A DNA stretch of 64,000 nucleotides from an uncultured Sutterella sp. (lineage in GTDB: Bacteria > Pseudomonadota > Gammaproteobacteria > Burkholderiales > Burkholderiaceae_F), in the NCBI GenBank assembly GCA_949287305.1, contig CASEFX010000019.1:1-64000 (forward strand). Reading direction: 5' to 3'. This document shows, piece by piece, positions 1 to 8,455 of this stretch (within the stretch, counting starts at the first letter, position 1; every line of letters begins with the position of its first letter). The notes beneath the pieces are model-generated. The model ran no database searches. It worked only from the letters and a program-made list of their open reading frames with translations, and was not told the DNA's origin. A program made the position numbers and the translations under genes.

Positions 1-2
1 AT

Positions 3-113
3 GAGAACGTGGTGATACCGTCGGAGCCAACCAAGGGGCACAATGAAATTTACAAGCTTCTCAAGATCAAGCCACGGAAGGAGCACACGGTTCCCGTCGA
101 CTGCTGGCCGTAG
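3..113 (+). CDS. C-terminal tail of an unidentified protein, cut by the window edge
   Basis: An open frame enters from the left edge and ends at TAG 111-113, giving 36 residues that finish with HTVPVDCWP. The stretch has normal amino-acid composition and is followed within 40 bases by a strong terminator, so it is probably the true end of a gene. The tail (IYKLLKIKPRKEH) is loosely like the ends of some IS transposases, but that is only an impression. No function can be assigned from 36 residues. Confidence 0.4.
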   Translation, partial: ENVVIPSEPTKGHNEIYKLLKIKPRKEHTVPVDCWP

Positions 114-149
114 ACATAACAAGTGGGCGGGAACTCAGGTTTAATAACG

Positions 150-184
150 AAACCCCGCGGTTTTTCGGAGCCGCGGGGTTTTCT
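150..184 (+). terminator. Rho-independent terminator
   Basis: AACCCCGCGG (151-160) and CCGCGGGGTT (171-180) form a perfect 10-bp stem with a 10-base loop, followed by TTTT. It closes the gene that enters from the left edge. Confidence 0.85.
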
Positions 185-242
185 CTTCTACGGGAGGCGC
201 GAGGCGGAAGGAAGCTCGCCCCATCCGTCGCGCCGGGGACGA

Positions 243-683
243 TCAATCATCGTCATCCCGATACCGACGCGGGCGACGGCGGCGCCGACGGTCATCATCA
301 TCGTCATCGTCGTCATCGTCCCAGGGTTCGTCATCGTCCCAATCGTCGCTGTCTCCCCGACGGCGCGGGCGACGGCTGCGGCGATCGTCATCATCGTCGT
401 CATCCCAGTCATCGTCGTCCCGGACGCGGCGAAAACCGCCGTTTCGTTCCCAACGGTAGCGCTCCTCGAGATAACGGCGCCATTCGTCGCGAGTGTAGCG
501 GTGATCGTCGTAGTTGTAGTACCGGCCGTCCCAACGGGCGTCTCCGAAGTGTTGGCCGACATAATCGCGAAGCGCGCGGTCGGCGATGCCGCCCAAAATG
601 TCGCCGAGGATGCCGTCTTCCGCGGCGAAGACGGTTGCGGGTGCACAGAGCAAGGCGGAAAGGAAGAGACGTCGATTCAACAT
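243..683 (-). CDS. Secreted Asp/Arg-rich low-complexity protein
   Basis: The 146-residue product starts MLNRRLFLSALLCAPATVFA, a Sec signal peptide with probable cleavage at AFA-AED. Residues 22-95 are mixed sequence with an aromatic and charged patch (DGRYYNYDDHRYTRDEWRRY). The last 55 residues are almost only Asp, Arg and Trp/Pro, with runs of seven and ten Asp separated by poly-Arg. The start was chosen because AAGGAG lies 9 bases upstream of ATG 683. The gene stands alone between two terminators. The middle resembles other bacterial exported proteins rich in YYxYDxxRYTRDE motifs whose roles are unknown. The alternating acidic and basic blocks could bind cations or cell-surface polymers; that is inference. 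Confidence 0.75.
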   Translation of the reverse strand: MLNRRLFLSALLCAPATVFAAEDGILGDILGGIADRALRDYVGQHFGDARWDGRYYNYDDHRYTRDEWRRYLEERYRWERNGGFRRVRDDDDWDDDDDDDRRSRRPRRRGDSDDWDDDEPWDDDDDDDDDDRRRRRRPRRYRDDDD

Positions 684-791
684 AAAGCGTTCTCCTTGTC
701 GTCCGGGGTGCACGGCGTGCCGTACTTTCGTCCATCCTCCCGTATTCGGAACTTTTTCGCAACTCTGGGAATTCCCGCCCCTTTGGACCAT

Positions 792-824
792 AAAAAACGC
801 CCCGACCTTGCGGCGGAGCGTTTT
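792..824 (-). terminator. Terminator downstream of cstA
   Basis: On the minus strand AACGCTCCG pairs with CGGGGCGTT (one wobble) and is followed by six T. A second perfect 11-bp hairpin without a T-run lies just before it at 835-864 (GAGACCGTTCG / CGAACGGTCTC). Confidence 0.7.
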
Positions 825-880
825 CCCCTGTTCCGAGACCGTTCGAAAAGATCCGAACGGTCTCATTTCGAAACAGTTTT

Positions 881-2560
881 TTAGGCAGCCTTTGCGGTCT
901 TTTCTTCGCGGCCGAAGAGCTTCGGCACGGCGTGCCAGACCACGAGGAGCGCGAGGATCATGAGCGCGATCGCGAGAATCAGCTGCAGACCCTGAACCAT
1001 GAAGGTGAAGGTGCCGTCGGCGATCGTGCCGAAGATGCCCCAAACCGACATGCCCAGCGCCGTCATCGTCACGACGAACATGATCGTCATCGGGACGTAG
1101 AGCATGGCGCCGTTGCGGCCCGTGCTCTTCAGGAACACGGCGAGCGACGTGAGCACCAGAGCCGAGAGGAGCTGGTTGGCGGAACCGAAGAGCGGCCAGA
1201 TCGACATGTAGCCCGCGAGGCAGAGGAGATAGGCGAGAACGAGCGTCAGGACCGTCGCGAAGTAGGGATTCGTGAAGAGAACCTGAACGGCGTTCTTTTC
1301 CTTGCCTTCGGAGGGCGTGAAGAGTTCCTGCAGGCTCATGCGGCCGATGCGGGCCACGGCGTCCACGCTCGTGAGGGCCAGAGCCGAAACGCACATCGTG
1401 AGGATGCAGGCCGCGATGTCCTGCGGAACGCCGAAGATCGTCGTAAGGAAGCTCGCGACCGAGGTCGAGAAGAGCTGGAAGGGCGTGCCGCTCGGGAGCA
1501 CACCGCCCGTGGAGGCGGCGGCCACCACGACGAGGCTCAGAACGCCGAGGACGCATTCGACGAGCATCGAGCCGTAGCCGACGGGACGCATGTCGGCTTC
1601 GTTCGAGATCATCTTCGAGCTCGTGCCGCTCGAAACGAGGCTGTGGAAGCCCGAGACGGCGCCGCAGGCGATCGTCACGAAGAGAATCGGGAAGAGCGGC
1701 TGGTTCTTGACTTCAAAGCCCACGAAGGCCGGAAGTTCGATCGACGGATTGATGACGATGACGCCGATCACGCCGGCGGCGATCATGCCGATCAGAAGGA
1801 ACATCGACAGATAGTCGCGCGGGTTCTTCAGGAGCCACATCGGCATCACGGCCGCGGCGAAGAGGTAGGCGAAGATGACGTAGCGCCAGGTCACGCCGTC
1901 GAGATAGATCGGGTTGGCGATGCCGAGCCAGACCATGATCACCATGAGGACGATGCCCACGGTGAGCTGGATGCCGGCGGACGGACGCATGTACTTGAGA
2001 TAGAGCCCGAAGAGGATGGCGCCCGCCATGTAGATGAGCGAGATGGAGCCCGCAGCGGCGTTCGGGAGGATTTCGGCGCCGTCCTTCGTGAAGCCGTTGA
2101 AGGTGTTCGCGACCATGTCGCAGAACGCGGCGATCACAAGGAGCGTAAAGAGCCAGCAGAAGAGAAGGAAGAGACGACGGCCGAGCGCGCCGATGTAGTC
2201 TTCAATCAGCATGCCGATCGAGCGGCCGTTGTTCTTGACCGAGGCGTAAAGGGCCGTGAAGTCCTGCACGGCGCCGAAGAAGATGCCGCCCACGATCATC
2301 CAGAGAAGGGCCGGAAGCCATCCGAACATCGCGGCGATGATCGGGCCCGTCACAGGGCCCGCGCCCGTAATCGAAGTGAACTGGTGCGCAAAAACCGACC
2401 AGCGGTTTTGCGGAGAGAAGTCGTTGCCGTCGTTGAAGCGTTGTGCCGGTGTGAGCGCTGCGGGGTCGATGCCCCAGGTCTTTTCCAGCCAGCGACCGTA
2501 GAAGCGGTAGCCGAGGAAGAAGATCACCATGGCGCCCACCATGATTGTGAGTCCGTTCAT
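881..2560 (-). CDS. cstA: CstA-family carbon-starvation/pyruvate-type permease
   Basis: A 559-residue inner-membrane protein with hydrophobic segments throughout. CstA/BtsT proteins import pyruvate or peptides when preferred carbon runs out. The family signature is plain near the N-terminus: HQFTSITGAGPVTGP at residues 59-73, followed by WMIVGGIFFGAVQDF. It is shorter than the ~700-residue E. coli CstA and matches the compact form of the family. The start ATG has only a weak upstream AGGA (AGCAGGACTCAAAATG). The gene is monocistronic, with a terminator downstream and a ~690-bp non-coding leader upstream. A GC-rich hairpin (CCGCCC TCAG GGGCGG) sits in the leader about 35 bases before the start. 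Substrate is not shown by sequence. Confidence 0.93.
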   Translation of the reverse strand: MNGLTIMVGAMVIFFLGYRFYGRWLEKTWGIDPAALTPAQRFNDGNDFSPQNRWSVFAHQFTSITGAGPVTGPIIAAMFGWLPALLWMIVGGIFFGAVQDFTALYASVKNNGRSIGMLIEDYIGALGRRLFLLFCWLFTLLVIAAFCDMVANTFNGFTKDGAEILPNAAAGSISLIYMAGAILFGLYLKYMRPSAGIQLTVGIVLMVIMVWLGIANPIYLDGVTWRYVIFAYLFAAAVMPMWLLKNPRDYLSMFLLIGMIAAGVIGVIVINPSIELPAFVGFEVKNQPLFPILFVTIACGAVSGFHSLVSSGTSSKMISNEADMRPVGYGSMLVECVLGVLSLVVVAAASTGGVLPSGTPFQLFSTSVASFLTTIFGVPQDIAACILTMCVSALALTSVDAVARIGRMSLQELFTPSEGKEKNAVQVLFTNPYFATVLTLVLAYLLCLAGYMSIWPLFGSANQLLSALVLTSLAVFLKSTGRNGAMLYVPMTIMFVVTMTALGMSVWGIFGTIADGTFTFMVQGLQLILAIALMILALLVVWHAVPKLFGREEKTAKAA

Positions 2561-3251
2561 TTTGAGTCCTGCTTGTTTCGAGTGAGGGTGGTCCCGCCCC
2601 TGAGGGCGGATTGTTCAAAAAATATCTTATGGAGAATTTTTCGTAACCGCTCGACTCCCTCTGTCAATCACCCTAGGCGCTTTTATGTAGCTCTCCTCTG
2701 TACCGTCAAGAAAACCGTAAATAAAGGCGCCGCAGGGCCTCAAAATCCCCTTTACTCCGCTTGGGACGGGAAATTCGTGAAAAGAAGAACCCGAACGAAA
2801 CAGTCTTTCTGCAACTTGGAAACTGCGCCGCCACGTACGATCCCCGGGTAGTTTTTTGAGCGCAGAATAAGTCTTCTCAAAAATGCAGAAAAACCTCTGA
2901 CGCAAATTGCCCGACCTTCCCTGAACGAATGCTCCCGAGTCTGCGCGTTCCCGCTCGAGCCGCTGCGCTTCAAGACTCGTTTTGGCGGGCATCTTTCCGA
3001 GGACAACCGCCGGCGTACCGACCGTCGGATTCGTTCTTTCTCGTCCCGCACAGAAGTTTTCCATCCTCACAGGAGTAACCACTACGGGTTAAGCCCCGTG
3101 TGCAGAACGAAATTGAAAAAAGTAGAATGCTGACCTTTCTACGGGCGGCACGCCCGCCCTCCTCTCTCCGCATCAGGCTAGGCGCCGCAAGCGCGCCCTC
3201 AACGTTCGCCGTCGCAGGATGCGTTTTCCACACTTTTCTCAGGAAATCATC
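2561..3251. other. Non-coding divergent region between cstA and the flavodoxin-like gene
   Basis: About 690 bp without a convincing gene. The open frames here have skewed composition and no ribosome site. It must hold the promoters of cstA (-) and of the + gene at 3252. A TAGAAT box at 3123-3128 is a candidate -10 for the + gene, and a CGGGCG-gca-CGCCCG hairpin lies at 3142-3156 in its leader. TTGACA occurs on the minus strand near 2661-2666 but has no matching -10. Confidence 0.5.
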
Positions 3252-4091
3252 ATGCGCAACCTTACGCTTCTTCTCGTTTGCGGTCTTCTTTCCGCCGGCG
3301 CCTATGCCGCCGACGCCGTCTCGGGCGCCACGGCCAAGGCTCCGACCTCTTCGGCCATGCCCGAAAACGTCGACGCCGTGACCTCGGCCTCGGTCGTCCC
3401 CGCCGCGCACCGCCAAACCGTGAAGCCCAACGGCTTTACGAAGTCCGACAAGAAGAAGGTGCTCTTCGTCGTGGGTGATCCGCGTCACGAATCCGTCGAA
3501 TGGGATCTCGTGAACACCGCGATGGCTCACTTCATGTCGAAGGGCCTCGAAGTCGAACTTCGCGACCTTTATGAAATCGGCTTCTCGCCCGTTCTCCCGC
3601 GCGAATCCTTCTTCCACGCCAAGGACGGCTTCGGTCAGGCTCCGGAAGACGTCGCGCGCGAACAGCCCTATGTCGCCGCCGCCGACTACATCGTCTTTGC
3701 CTATCCGAACTGGCACGACTCTCCCAACGCGATCGTGAAGGGCTACATGGAACGCGTCTTCTCGAAGCAGTTCGCTTACCGCGACACCGAGAAGGGCCTC
3801 GAAGGCCTCCTCAAGGACAAGGCCATCTACACGATCTTTAATGCCGGCTGGATCGGCCAGGGCCGCGGCGACGTGGGCGACGGCATCGGCAAGTCGGACG
3901 CCGTCTGGGATCGTTATTTGAACGCCTACAAGGTCGTGGACGACGACACGGCCGGCTTCTGGGGCGCGAAGAACCTCGGCCGCTTCGCGAACGACCAGAC
4001 GCCCGCCAACGCTTCCAAGAACTACGGCAAGGAAATCGAAGCCCTGCGCGCCGACCTTCGCAAGAAGCTCGACAAGGTCTTCGGTCTCTGA
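3252..4091 (+). CDS. Exported flavodoxin-like NAD(P)H:quinone oxidoreductase
   Basis: The product has 279 residues. Residues 1-20 (MRNLTLLLVCGLLSAGAYAA) are a Sec signal peptide, followed by an Ala/Ser-rich linker to about residue 65 and a Flavodoxin_2-type domain (about 69-265) with VLFVVGDPRHESVEW, YIVFAYPNWHDSPNAIVKGY and FNAGWIGQGRGDVGDG. In this family these loops hold FMN or FAD and the enzyme passes two electrons from a donor to quinones. The start is ATG 3252, with AGGA seven bases upstream, rather than the upstream in-frame ATG 3219, because it gives a clean signal peptide. Most family members are cytosolic and use NAD(P)H, which is scarce in the periplasm. The exported form probably takes electrons from another donor, which is inference. 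It is monocistronic. Confidence 0.82.
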   Translation: MRNLTLLLVCGLLSAGAYAADAVSGATAKAPTSSAMPENVDAVTSASVVPAAHRQTVKPNGFTKSDKKKVLFVVGDPRHESVEWDLVNTAMAHFMSKGLEVELRDLYEIGFSPVLPRESFFHAKDGFGQAPEDVAREQPYVAAADYIVFAYPNWHDSPNAIVKGYMERVFSKQFAYRDTEKGLEGLLKDKAIYTIFNAGWIGQGRGDVGDGIGKSDAVWDRYLNAYKVVDDDTAGFWGAKNLGRFANDQTPANASKNYGKEIEALRADLRKKLDKVFGL

Positions 4092-4114
4092 TTCTTCTCT
4101 GATTCCCGCCTTTG

Positions 4115-4150
4115 AGGGCCGCACTCCATCTTGGGGCCGCGGCCCTTTTC
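4115..4150 (+). terminator. Terminator between convergent genes
   Basis: AGGGCCGC (4115-4122) pairs with GCGGCCCT (4139-4146), followed by TTTT. It ends the flavodoxin-like gene just before the stop of the convergent flavoprotein gene. Confidence 0.7.
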
Positions 4151-4154
4151 GTCC

Positions 4155-5618
4155 TTACGGCTCGCCCCGCAGCGTCTGCGCGCGAAGCGCGGCGCTTCGT
4201 CCGGCCACGCGCCCGAAGACGAAGGCGTCGGTGAGGCCGTTGCCGCCCAAGCGGAAGTTTCCGTGCACGCCCCCCGTCACTTCGCCCGCGGCGTAGAGTC
4301 CGGCGATCGGCCGGTCGTCCGCGTTCTTCACCTCGGCCTTTGCGGTGATCGCGACGCCCCCGCAGGTGTAGTGAATGTCAAAGCGCTCACGCCCGAAATA
4401 GAAGGGCGGCGTCTCGATTCGCTGCGTAAAGCGCGTGCGCCCGAACTCTTCGTCGCGTCCGAGGTCGGCCGAGCGGTTGTACTTTTCCATTTCCGCGCGC
4501 AGGGCGTTCGCGGGAATCCCCATGCGAAGCGCGAGTTCCGAGAGGTCCTGCGCGGCCCTCACGGTCCCCTGCTGCACCTTCGTCGCGAAGGTCGCGCCCT
4601 TGCGGCTCCGTGCGTCCGTCACCACCCAGAATTCCTTTTCTCCGAGACGCGAAAGGTCGTCCAAGACCGACTGCCAGGTCCCCGTCTCGTCGGTAAAGCG
4701 CCGTCCTCCGAGCGTGAGAAAGATTTCAGCTCCCGGATAGTCGAGCACGCGCCCGCCCCAGAAGGGAATCGCCATGACGGCGTCCATGTCGCGAAGCGCC
4801 GCCCCGACGGCCTCCGCCATGCGGATGCCGTCCCCCGTGGCGGGGTCGAGGTGCGAAGACCCCGCGGCATAGGTGGTGTAGTAGGTTTCGTCGAAGATCG
4901 GAGCCCAGCGCATGCGAAGGGGCGCCGAGGCGCCGAAGCCCCCCGTCGCGAGCACGACGGAACGTGCGCGGAAGGTCTTTCGTCCCGAGGGCGTCTGACA
5001 TTCGACGCCCGTGACGGCGCCCTCCGTAAGGAGAAGTTTTTGTGCGCGGTGGCGAAAGAAAATCGGAATTCCCCGGCGCTTTGCGACGCGAGCGAGCGTT
5101 TCGACGTAGACGAAGCCGTGCCGACGCATCACCGTGCGGTGTGCGCGCGGAAAGACGCCGTTGTAGGCCTCAAAGAGCACGGGATCGAACGGAACGCCGT
5201 GTCCCTGGAGCCAGGCGAGCATCGATTCACTTTCGTGCACGAGCACGCTGATGAGGTCGGGGTCGCCCCGACGGCCGCCCCCTTCGTAGGTGTCGCGAAA
5301 GAAGGCCTCGGTCGAATCGCTTCGGCCCATGCGTTCCTGTCCTGCGGGATCGTAGGCGTTGACCGACCCCGAGGCGACAAGCGTGTGTCCGCCCGCGATC
5401 GCCATCTTTTCAAGAATCGCGACGCGGTTCGCCCCCGCCTCGTAGGCGGCGAGCGCCGCGGAAAGGCCCGCCGCGCCCGAACCCACGACGAGGACGTCCC
5501 AGGGTTCTTCGGCGGCATTCGCGTCCGCGGGCGTTTGGGCTGCGAGAGGCGAAATCCCCAAAGCGCCGAGTCCGGCGCCGAGCCCCAGGGCCGCGACGAT
5601 TCGACGACGTTTGCTCAT
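4155..5618 (-). CDS. Exported FAD-binding respiratory flavoprotein (fumarate/urocanate-reductase type), module 1
   Basis: 487 residues. The leader MSKRRRIVAALGLGAGLGAL carries a Tat-like KRRRIV motif with probable cleavage near residues 28-29. The FAD_binding_2 domain starts with DVLVVGSGAAGLSAALAA (dinucleotide loop near residues 46-52) and ends with the family flavin-closing motif GLYAAGEVTGGVHGNFRLGGNGL. Proteins of this family reduce unsaturated carboxylates in the periplasm with electrons from the quinone pool. There is no FMN-bind or heme domain, so an external electron donor is needed. Its ATG overlaps the regulator stop (ATGA), so the two are translationally coupled. It closely resembles the flavoprotein at 47604-49154 in both midsection (LFPR...) and C-terminus (GLTDAFVFG). 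Substrate unknown. Confidence 0.88.
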   Translation of the reverse strand: MSKRRRIVAALGLGAGLGALGISPLAAQTPADANAAEEPWDVLVVGSGAAGLSAALAAYEAGANRVAILEKMAIAGGHTLVASGSVNAYDPAGQERMGRSDSTEAFFRDTYEGGGRRGDPDLISVLVHESESMLAWLQGHGVPFDPVLFEAYNGVFPRAHRTVMRRHGFVYVETLARVAKRRGIPIFFRHRAQKLLLTEGAVTGVECQTPSGRKTFRARSVVLATGGFGASAPLRMRWAPIFDETYYTTYAAGSSHLDPATGDGIRMAEAVGAALRDMDAVMAIPFWGGRVLDYPGAEIFLTLGGRRFTDETGTWQSVLDDLSRLGEKEFWVVTDARSRKGATFATKVQQGTVRAAQDLSELALRMGIPANALRAEMEKYNRSADLGRDEEFGRTRFTQRIETPPFYFGRERFDIHYTCGGVAITAKAEVKNADDRPIAGLYAAGEVTGGVHGNFRLGGNGLTDAFVFGRVAGRSAALRAQTLRGEP

Positions 5619-6241
5619 CGCGCCTCTCCGCCCCGCAGGAGGTTTGCGCGCTCGAGCGCCCGCGCGATCGCGACGGCCGAGCGAACGCCGAGCTTCTTCG
5701 TGACGTTGCCGCGGTGCATCTTCACGGTCGGAAGCGAAATCCCGAGGCGGTCGGCGATCTGCTTGTTGAGAAGGCCTTCTGCGACGAGCTGCGCCACTTC
5801 GAGTTCGCGCTCGGTGAGGCGCTCGGTCGCGGCCTGCACCTGAGCGCTTTCGTCGGCGGTGCGCACTTCGTCGAGGCTCTTTTGCACGGCCTTTTTCACC
5901 GCTTCCACGAGAACTTCCGGATCGACGGGCTTCACGAGGAAGTCGAGCGCCCCGCGGTGCACGGCCTGCATCGCCATCGGGATGTCGCCGTGGGCGGAAA
6001 GGAAGATGATCGGAAGCGTCTCGCCCCTTTCGACGAGGGTCTCCTGCAGTTCCATCCCGGTCATCCCGGGCATGCGGTGGTCGAGCAGGAGGCAGCCCGG
6101 ACGGGTCGGATCGTCCATGGAGAGAAACGTCAGGGCCGACGAATAGGTGAGCACGTCAAACCCCGCCATGCGGATGAGAAAGGCGGTGCTTCGCAGGAGC
6201 TCCTCATCGTCGTCGACGATGCGAACGAGCGGTTTCGTCAT
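5615..6241 (-). CDS. FixJ/TtrR-type response regulator, module 1
   Basis: 208 residues. The receiver domain (1-120) has the acidic cluster D10-D12, phospho-acceptor D54 in LLLDHRMPG and K104 in LVKPVD. The LuxR-type helix-turn-helix is at about 140-190 (LTERELEVAQLVAEGLLNKQIADRLGISLPTVKMHR, given here in part as LTERELEVAQL and LGISLPTVKMHR). On phosphorylation by its partner kinase it should dimerise and activate transcription. The stop codon of the kinase overlaps its start (6238-6241) and its own stop overlaps the flavoprotein start, giving a tight three-gene operon. The repeated GGTATG sites at 8325-8363 are the natural candidate targets. Confidence 0.93.
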   Translation of the reverse strand: MTKPLVRIVDDDEELLRSTAFLIRMAGFDVLTYSSALTFLSMDDPTRPGCLLLDHRMPGMTGMELQETLVERGETLPIIFLSAHGDIPMAMQAVHRGALDFLVKPVDPEVLVEAVKKAVQKSLDEVRTADESAQVQAATERLTERELEVAQLVAEGLLNKQIADRLGISLPTVKMHRGNVTKKLGVRSAVAIARALERANLLRGGEAR

Positions 6242-8244
6242 TGTTCTTCTCCTTTGTAGGCTTCGATCACGACTTCGGCGCAGATCCCCGCGACGGGGAG
6301 CTGATAAAAGCGCAGCGTCCCGCCGTGGCGGTCCACGATGCCGCGGCAGATGGAGAGCCCGATGCCGAGCCCCTCCTGTTTGACGGATTCGCCGTAGCCC
6401 GTGAGGCGCGCGAATTGTTCGGATGTGAGTTTCGGACCGTTGTCGGTGACGCGCAGGTAGTAGCGTCCCTTCTCGAGCGTGAGCGACACGCTCACAAAGC
6501 CGCCCCGCACGTCAAAGGCGGCGTGGCCGGCGTTTCGCATCAGATTGAGCGTCAGGAGTTCGAGTTCGAGGGCGTCGCCGAGGACCATGGCCGGCCGGTC
6601 TTCGCTCGGATCGGCCTTGAGAAAGTCCCCCGCCACGATGCGGATCGGAACGCGCTTCGTGTCGTGGCGCTCGACGATCGCGGCGGCGCGCCGCACGGCG
6701 GCGAGCCAGTCGACGGGTTTCAGGGGTTCGTTGCTCCGTTTGGCATAGCCTCTCACGCGGTTGACGATCGCTGTCACGCGGGCGGCCTCGTCCGCCATGG
6801 AGGAGAGCGCCGCCTCGGCCATGGCGCGGTCTTCGTCCGTCGTCTGCCGCGCCTTGTTCCAAAGCTTTAGTCCGCCGATGTAGTTCGTGATCGACGCCAG
6901 AGGTTGTTTGAGTTCATGCGCGAACATGCTGCTCATCTGCGAGAGCATGCCGACGCGCTCGACGGCGGAGAGGCGTTCGCGGGACGTGCGCGCCTCCTCT
7001 TCCATGCGGTCGCGCTCCTTCAGAGCCGACTCCAATTCCCTCGTGCGCACGCGAACGAGATGCTTTGCGCGCACCGTGTGGAAGGCGAGGAAGGCAAGGA
7101 GCGCAACCAGTCCGATGAACCAGTCGAGATGGCGCCGGAAGAAGCCGAGGAAGGTTTGCTCGTCAAGATAGGCGTAGGGCCCGTAATGAAGCGTCTCCAT
7201 GAGGGAGCGCACGCCGCTCAGGTCCACGCGGATCCCCCAGCGGTAGTTCTGCCGCGAAGGCATTCCGAAGAGCACTGCGGCCAAACGCCGCACCGCGTCG
7301 TCCTGCGCGTGCGACGTGTAGGCGATCGACCAGTCCGGGTAGCGCGACGTCGAAGCGAGGCAGGCGCCCGGTTCCGCCGGACGCGTAAAGACGGGCAGGA
7401 AGGCTTCCGTGTCGATCATTCCCTGATCGCGAAGCCGCTCGTAAGTGCAGGCGGAGAGAAGTCCCGCGTCGGCGTCGCCCGAGGCGACGGCGTTCAGGAC
7501 TTCGGGGGCGTCGTGTGCGCGCCAGAGAAGCCCGCTGAAAAAGTCCTCCGCTTCATACCCTTCTTCCACGAGACGGCCGCCCAACCACTGCCAGGGCCCG
7601 AACGACACGCTGCTCTCCAAGGCGAGGCGCCTTCCGCGCAGATCCTCCCAATTCTTGGGGGCGGGTTTCTCCGTCGAGACGAGCAGAAGCGCCCCGGCCG
7701 ATCCCGCGGCGCCTTCGCCGATTCGTTCGCGCGTCGCCAGGGGCACCGCCCCCGTGTCGAGCATGAGGGAGACGGTCGTGCCCGCCGTCGCCACGGCGAA
7801 GGGAATTTTGCGCTCCCGCACTTCCTCTACGAAAACACGAGAAGGAATCCCCTCGACGATTACGCGTCGGTCGGGAAAAGTGCGCTTCAGGGCGTTGAGA
7901 ACGGGAAGAACGCTCTGATAGAAGACGGCGGCCGCCCCCGTATCCTCCACGGCGATCCAAAAATCACCCGGAGCGGGTCCCTCTGCGGGCAAGGGATCGA
8001 TCGGGAGAACGGAGGGGACTTCTCCCTCGCGGAATTCGAGCGATCGAAGCGCCGAGAGGTCGAAGCTCGCCGCCGAGACGGCGTCGGACCCCGGCGACGG
8101 CTCTTCCGCAGGCAGGGCCGCGGGCGAGAAGGCGAGTAGCGTAAGCAGGGAGAGCGCCCAAAGCCCCTTCCCGCACCCCGGGGCGGCGCTTTCGGGCCGT
8201 CGCGCAGGGCCTTTTCGGAAACGGGAAAGGAGGTCAAGAAGCAT
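6238..8244 (-). CDS. Sensor histidine kinase with a periplasmic PhnD-type ligand-binding domain (TtrS-like), module 1
   Basis: 668 residues from the chosen ATG 8244. Residues 27-47 form a signal or anchor helix. Residues ~90-360 are a periplasmic substrate-binding-protein fold of the PhnD type (for example DFWIAVEDTGAAAVFYQSVLP and GDADAGLLSACTYE). A transmembrane helix lies at 374-391, then a coiled linker and the HisKA domain with phospho-acceptor H443 in FAHELKQPLASI. The ATPase domain shows the N box NLMRNAGHA (N571), DNGP near 601 and GLGIGL at 625-630. This is the architecture of TtrS, which senses tetrathionate, but the ligand here is unknown. The open frame extends upstream to 8436; I shortened it because the extension runs through the operator repeats. 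Neither start has a strong ribosome site. Confidence 0.88.
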   Translation of the reverse strand: MLLDLLSRFRKGPARRPESAAPGCGKGLWALSLLTLLAFSPAALPAEEPSPGSDAVSAASFDLSALRSLEFREGEVPSVLPIDPLPAEGPAPGDFWIAVEDTGAAAVFYQSVLPVLNALKRTFPDRRVIVEGIPSRVFVEEVRERKIPFAVATAGTTVSLMLDTGAVPLATRERIGEGAAGSAGALLLVSTEKPAPKNWEDLRGRRLALESSVSFGPWQWLGGRLVEEGYEAEDFFSGLLWRAHDAPEVLNAVASGDADAGLLSACTYERLRDQGMIDTEAFLPVFTRPAEPGACLASTSRYPDWSIAYTSHAQDDAVRRLAAVLFGMPSRQNYRWGIRVDLSGVRSLMETLHYGPYAYLDEQTFLGFFRRHLDWFIGLVALLAFLAFHTVRAKHLVRVRTRELESALKERDRMEEEARTSRERLSAVERVGMLSQMSSMFAHELKQPLASITNYIGGLKLWNKARQTTDEDRAMAEAALSSMADEAARVTAIVNRVRGYAKRSNEPLKPVDWLAAVRRAAAIVERHDTKRVPIRIVAGDFLKADPSEDRPAMVLGDALELELLTLNLMRNAGHAAFDVRGGFVSVSLTLEKGRYYLRVTDNGPKLTSEQFARLTGYGESVKQEGLGIGLSICRGIVDRHGGTLRFYQLPVAGICAEVVIEAYKGEEQ

Positions 8245-8324
8245 GGGCGAAAGATGGGAGGAAAGTTTTGGAATCATGACAGGAAACGCCGCCCGACGCA
8301 AGGCTTTGGCGGGATCACCCCGAC

Positions 8325-8363
8325 CTATCCCAAGGTATGTATACCGACCCATACCAAGGTATG
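8325..8363. promoter_or_regulatory. Tandem GGTATG operator-like repeats in the divergent module 1 promoter
   Basis: CATACCAAGGTATG (8350-8363) is a perfect inverted repeat. A near copy, CTATCCCAAGGTATG, lies at 8325-8339. CCAAGGTATGT recurs exactly 24 bp apart (8330 and 8354). The sites lie between the kinase (-) and the flavoprotein/cytochrome pair (+), about 93 bp before the latter. They are likely binding sites for the module 1 regulator. Confidence 0.6.
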
Positions 8364-8455
8364 TCGCCGAAAATTCGACGCGGCGCGAGAATGTTCCCAA
8401 CCGAAAGGTTTCTCTCCTTTTGCACACTCTCAACACATCACCGAAGAGGATTCAA

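Noticed and set aside
2661..2666. TTGACA as the cstA -35 box
   Set aside because: A perfect -35 on the minus strand, but the bases 16-18 further on do not resemble a -10.
932..2851. 639-codon plus-strand open frame opposite cstA
   Set aside because: It is the antisense shadow of cstA: Arg/His/Glu-rich, no ribosome site and no family resemblance.
2627..3082. 151-codon minus-strand open frame upstream of cstA
   Set aside because: No ribosome site, atypical composition and no recognisable domain. Treated as non-coding leader.
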